DNA from: Chionoecetes opilio
Lineage: Eukaryota > Arthropoda > Malacostraca > Decapoda > Majidae
Length of the DNA: 64,000 nucleotides
Assembly (NCBI GenBank): GCA_016584305.1
Contig: JACEEZ010019084.1
Location: 1 to 64,000 of the forward strand
Direction: 5' to 3'
Below, piece by piece: positions 60,080 to 64,000 of the stretch (the stretch's first letter is position 1; each line of letters starts with the position of its first letter). The notes beneath the pieces were generated by a model that did not search any database, was not told the DNA's origin, and saw only the letters and a list, made by a program, of their open reading frames with translations. Both the position numbers and the translations under genes were made by a program.

Positions 60080-60960
60080 AGTTGCTTGAAGGTCTACTAT
60101 ACAAAACTGTAGGAGATTTAAAACAGATAGATTTCATGAGGTGATAATAGTGTAGAGGATTTTGATATAATACATTAAACAGAAACATAGTTGGAATGTC
60201 AGGAAAGGTATTTGATCCGGAAGTCGAGATAGTGGGTATAGTTATTTCACAAAACAGGGAGTTGGCAGCGAGGTGGAGGGAGTTGTGCTTGATGCAAAGA
60301 TGCATTGCCAGTGTTGTGTAATAATGTTATAAAACAGATGACAGCATAGAGTCTATATGGGTTAGAGGTACGGATGGGGAACTGAGAAAATGGTTTTGGG
60401 TGTAGTGTATAAAGGCCTCCAAGTTATGTAAAGAGTATTCAGCGCATATGGGCAAGAAATAAACAAGGCCTGCAGATATAATTCGACTATGCGATGGTGG
60501 AGATTTTAATCTTAGGAAAAGACTGGTGGATTTTAATCATAGGTGACAGTGGACGAAGATGAATTGTTAAAGATAATCCAGTATAAATTCAAAAGTCAAA
60601 CAAGCAAGGAGCCTACTAGAGAAGATAATATTGTAAAATCTATTGCTAACAAATAGAGACGATTTAGTTACAATATGAGGAGGTCGGTGTGGAAAGTTAG
60701 AAATAGCGACCATTATGAGATAGATTTAGCTTAAAATGGGAAGTTGGAAAAATTAAGTAGCAATAAACAAAGAATACCTAATTTCAGAAAGGCCAATATG
60801 CAGGATTACGAAGACATCTGGAAGTTATTAAAAGAGGTGTGGGATGGCTGGGGAAGAAATTTCCCAGGGTACGGACAGGCGATGACAGCTGGAAAGGCCA
60901 ATTCTGAAGTGATTAGGACAGGCACCTGGAGGTAATTAGACGTGGGTTAGACATGATAGT
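60080..60960 (+). pseudogene. Endonuclease of the CR1-like LINE
   Basis: Combining frames: KVYYTNCRRF-like near 60090-60118, EDFDIIxINET-like near 60155-60190 (metal-binding Glu in ETW), FDPEVEIVGY near 60210-60245, GVxYRPPSYVKSIQ near 60390-60445, DFNLRK-like near 60505-60520 and SDHYEI near 60705-60722. These are the apurinic-endonuclease motifs in order. 60744-60935 is one longer frame with NMQDYEDIWKLLKEVW in the linker. Frequent one-base changes break the frame. Confidence 0.65.
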
Positions 60961-63020
60961 GAGGTCGGGGGCTGAGGAGGTAATTAGAGCGGTTAGACAT
61001 TGGAAGTAGGTCGGGCGGCTGAGGAGGATTATTACCTTCTTTTTAAGGAATATAATTGAACCGGCAGAAGAAAAAAAAATCCTTATAGGGAAATAAGGTT
61101 CCAGAAAGAGGGTCTAAATGGAGGACCACTAATTCAATAACAAACATTTGGAGTAAAAGAAACAATGTATTTTAAGGTTCAAGGCAGTATTGGTAAGCAG
61201 GGAGAACAGGTATAAAAGTGATGGCTGAGGACAGTGAAGAAACTAACTCGAGTTGCAAGAACAATTATGAGTTTAAGTAGCAGGACAGGCAAAAAGTGAC
61301 CAAAGGGGTTTTCTATCAGGTAATATAAAACCAAGACAAGGGAATTAGTTGGGCCGTTAAGGTCAGGAAACAGGGTGAGGTCTTAAATAAGGATGAGGAT
61401 ATGTGCTAAAAGTCTAAATTATTATTTCTTAGGTGTTTTTACCAAGAGGATCCACAGACGATACATGATAAGTGAACAGATGTTCAAAGAAGCGATTTGA
61501 GGAGAGACTCAAAGATATTGTAATAACTAGGGAAAATGCGTGGGAAAGAGGGCTATAGATTTAAAATGAAGAATTTTAAATCGCCAGGACAGATGAGTGT
61601 ATCCCAGGGTATTGAAGGAATGCAAGTAGGTTGTTAGTGAGTCTTAGTGAACATTTTAGGAAGCGGATGAGTAGGCGATGTGCCATTATTTTGGAGGAAA
61701 GGAAATGTTGTTCCAATTTTAAGAAGGGAGCACAGAGGAATAAAGTCAAATTATTGTCCCGTAAGTCTAACATCAGGGTGGGTAAATTATTGGATTCAGA
61801 TTTGCAAAAAACATTAGAGAGCACTTAGATAATAATAGTTTGTCAATGATTCACAACATGGATTCACCAAGGGTGGTCATGTCTCACCCAATTTATGAGT
61901 TTTTTATGGGAAAGTTTATGTGACGGCAGATAATGATAAAGGATTATGATATAATATATCAGGACTTTAGTAGGCATTTGACAAAGTACCACACGAGCGA
62001 CTCTTAAATAAGGTTAAAGGATCATAGAATAGTATGGGGAGGTTCTCATAGGATCAGAGCTGGCTAATTAATAGGTAACAAAGGGTTACAATTAATGGTT
62101 CTAATCTGAATATGGGACTGGTGAAAGGTGGAGTTCCACAAGGGTCTGTTTTGGGCACATACTACGCTTTTTTTACATCAACGATTGTATAGTGGGAAAG
62201 CATTGATAACCAGCCAGTTTGCTGATGATACTAAGTGTAGGTAACGAGTATTAGGCACAGTTGATGTAAACATATTATCAGGGAGACTTAGATAAAACGT
62301 AACGACGTGAGGAAGTCAGATGGCAGCATGGAATTTAATATGATAAGTGCGCGTTATGGAATGTGTAGAAAAAAACCCTGGTAATAGATACCACCAACCA
62401 ATGTATCGCTGAAAAAATAGAAGGTGAAAAAGAGCTTTGAGTGAGGGTGAGCCCCAGACTTCAGACCTAGGAAACAATGTATTGAGGCCAGGAAATAGAG
62501 ATAATAGAGTATTAGGATTCATACAGAAGTGCTAAAAGTAGAAGTGCGGAAGTTATTCTAAAGCTTTATCTGGCTCTAGTCAGGCCTCACCTAGACTATG
62601 CAGTTTCAGTTTTGGTCTCCATATTACAGGTATGGATATAGCTTTGTTAGAAAAACCAGTGCCAGAGAAGGATGACCAAAATTATACAAGTGATGTGATG
62701 CGTATACTTTAGTTATCAGACGAGATGAAAGTAATAATATTACACTCTCTCAAGAGACGCAGAGTAATGGGCGATTGATAGAAGTTTTTAAGTGGATAAA
62801 GGATTTAATAAAAGGAGAGGTAGGAAAGTTCTTACGGCTTTTTACCAGGGTAGAAACAAAAAGTAAATGGATCAAGCTGAAGGGCCGTAGATTTAGAAAG
62901 GAAATAAGGAAAAAACTGGTCACAAATAGGGTGTGAATGAATGCGAATGGTCTCAGTAGACAGGTAGTTTCAGTGCGAGTCAATTAGGGAGCTTCAAAAG
63001 GGGCTGGATAGGTTCATGGA
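60961..63020 (+). pseudogene. RT of the CR1-like LINE
   Basis: In order across frames: an RNAPEDEVYPRVLK-like block near 61585-61615, KGNVVPILRRE-like residues near 61700-61735, VGKLLDS near 61785-61805, QHGFTKG-like sequence near 61855-61875, FSRHLTKYHTS-like motif A near 61968-61995, GVPQGSVLG near 62130-62158 and FADDTK at 62219-62236. The thumb has a DLRP..QCIEARK-like block near 62458-62500 and an ALVRPHLDYAVSVLVS-like block near 62573-62615. The end reads RVNEC..NGLSRQVVS near 62933-62970. This is a full CR1-type RT in broken form. Confidence 0.7.
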
Positions 63021-63117
63021 TGGGATGAAAGCGTGATGTATGTCGTGTAGTGACTGGAACACCATGTGTAGGCCTCGCAGCCTCTTGTAGTATTCCTAAT
63101 TTCTTATGGTCTTATGT

Positions 63118-63684
63118 CTATTTCATTGAAACTCGTATCTTATCCTTCCTTTTTCATCTTTCCTCCTCTTCTTCTTTCACTTCCCACTATGAGACATTTT
63201 CTTTGTGTTATTGGAAGAAATCGAATAAAGGTTCGTTCGGTTCAGGTGACTCGGACTTCGGGTTGGGATCGGAAGCTTTGCTTGTATTGTTTCGAGACGA
63301 GTGGCTTTGGAGGGTTCGCTTGCATTTTTCTAGATTTTAAGGTTTGTGTCAAGGAAGTGTCATTTACTCAAAGTTCATTACACCGCTCAAAATCGACCTG
63401 GAGGGCTCGTGGTTCATTTAGGGGTTCACTTGGATACTAAACCTTCCTCAGCAACAGTGAACCATCCGCCGCTGCCTAATATCCGGCACTAAACATGACT
63501 GAACGTGTGATCGTAAAGTGTGCGAGTAGGAGCCAGGGAGGAAGTGGATCATGCAAATAAGCAGGAAAGGAGGAGGGATATATGCAAGGGTGTGTCTATG
63601 TCTGTGGCGGACTAAGGGCTTATTACAGACTAGTGGACCTGTCTAAATGGGTGTGTAAACCCTTTACATGTCATCCATAATCAT
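63118..63684. other. Unassigned DNA
   Basis: No gene recognised. The frames at 63050-63440 have no family signature. Confidence 0.5.
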
Positions 63685-63872
63685 GTGTGTGTGAGAGAGA
63701 GCAGGAGAAAGAGAGAGAGATTAATTCGTATAACTCTCTCTTCTCTCTCTCTCTTCTCTCTCTCTCTACTCCTCTCCTCTCCTCTCTCTCTCTCTCTCTT
63801 TCTTCTCTCTCTTCTTCTCTCTCTCTCTCTCCTCTCTCCTCTCTCCCTCTCCTCTCTCTCTCTCTCTCTCTC
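63685..63872. repeat. (GA)n then (CT)n inverted microsatellite
   Basis: A short GA tract (63692-63721) and a longer CT tract (63735-63872) separated by ttaattcgtataa. The two can pair as a hairpin. Confidence 0.9.
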
Positions 63873-64000
63873 TGCAGAGAGCTCAAGTGGCTAAAGGTAA
63901 AGGACAAGGTATAAGTACGAGCTTGCATTACTGTGTATAATATAATCTATTTAAAAGACTACCATGTGGTTGTTTCCCACTACCCATGGTAAGAGAGGGA
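63873..64000. other. Unassigned DNA at the window edge
   Basis: No feature seen. Confidence 0.5.

Larger units (their letters stand above)
60030..63117 (+). mobile_element. CR1-like LINE, longest copy, plus strand
   Basis: Endonuclease from about 60080, linker, RT to about 63020, then a 3' UTR with GTGTAGGCCTCGCAGCCTC (63065-63083) and a CTTATGGTCTTATGTC tail near 63103-63117. Same family as the copies at 11387-11479, 23742-25474 and 25479-26125. The last two match 61363-63117 in part. Confidence 0.78.

Overview
This window is eukaryotic repeat-rich DNA, most likely from a decapod crustacean or a close relative. The basis is the mix of CR1-like, RTE-like, I-clade and Jockey-like LINEs, a tRNA-derived SINE, a Ty3/Gypsy fragment, and very dense GT, GA, TTCC and GGCT microsatellites. 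The organism call is an inference from recognised repeat families, not a search. I see no host protein-coding gene, no rRNA, no functional tRNA gene and no CRISPR array. Nearly every protein-like signal is a broken retrotransposon.

Layout. 1-0.9 kb: 3' end of a CR1-like LINE. 1-2.45 kb: two minus-strand tRNA-derived SINE copies between (GT)n tracts. 2.45-5.96 kb: one RTE-like LINE on the minus strand with an (ATTG)n tail, broken by many homopolymer indels. 6-11.3 kb: low-complexity DNA, with a 398-bp palindromic (MITE-like) element at 8.56-8.96 kb. 11.39-23.84 kb: a giant inverted repeat with two arms of about 4.2 kb. Its roughly 4-kb spacer carries a further LINE, and each arm carries a 1-kb element with about 90-bp terminal inverted repeats. 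23.74-26.13 kb: a CR1-like LINE that folds back on itself as a palindrome with a 4-bp centre.

27.2-38.0 kb is the most informative part. One I-clade LINE (EN, RT, RNase H) has its 5' part inverted, the structure expected from twin priming. It was later interrupted by a second, better preserved I-clade LINE at 30.03-34.33 kb. 38-45.1 kb: minisatellites, a pair of 240-bp direct repeats 3.3 kb apart, a 300-bp tandem duplication, and a minus-strand Gypsy gag-protease-RT remnant. 45.9-52.3 kb: a Jockey-like LINE fragment inserted in a (GA)n tract, followed by a longer Jockey-like LINE with poly(A). 52.76-55.68 kb: a 2.9-kb (GGCT)n array that stays open in all six frames. 55.7-57.6 kb: an I-clade LINE remnant (ORF1 zinc knuckles plus ORF2 tail) inserted into the (GTTT)n stretch of a short interspersed element. 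57.7-60 kb: TTCC and pyrimidine minisatellites. 60.0-63.1 kb: a third copy of the CR1-like LINE, on the plus strand. The end is a GA/CT tract.

The elements do not cooperate as one pathway. The window records successive insertions, inversions and foldbacks. Sequence between about 2.5 and 9 kb, and parts of 11-24 kb, shows many run-length changes in A, C, G and T homopolymers. That pattern looks like uncorrected long-read error as much as ageing, so frameshift counts there should be read with caution.
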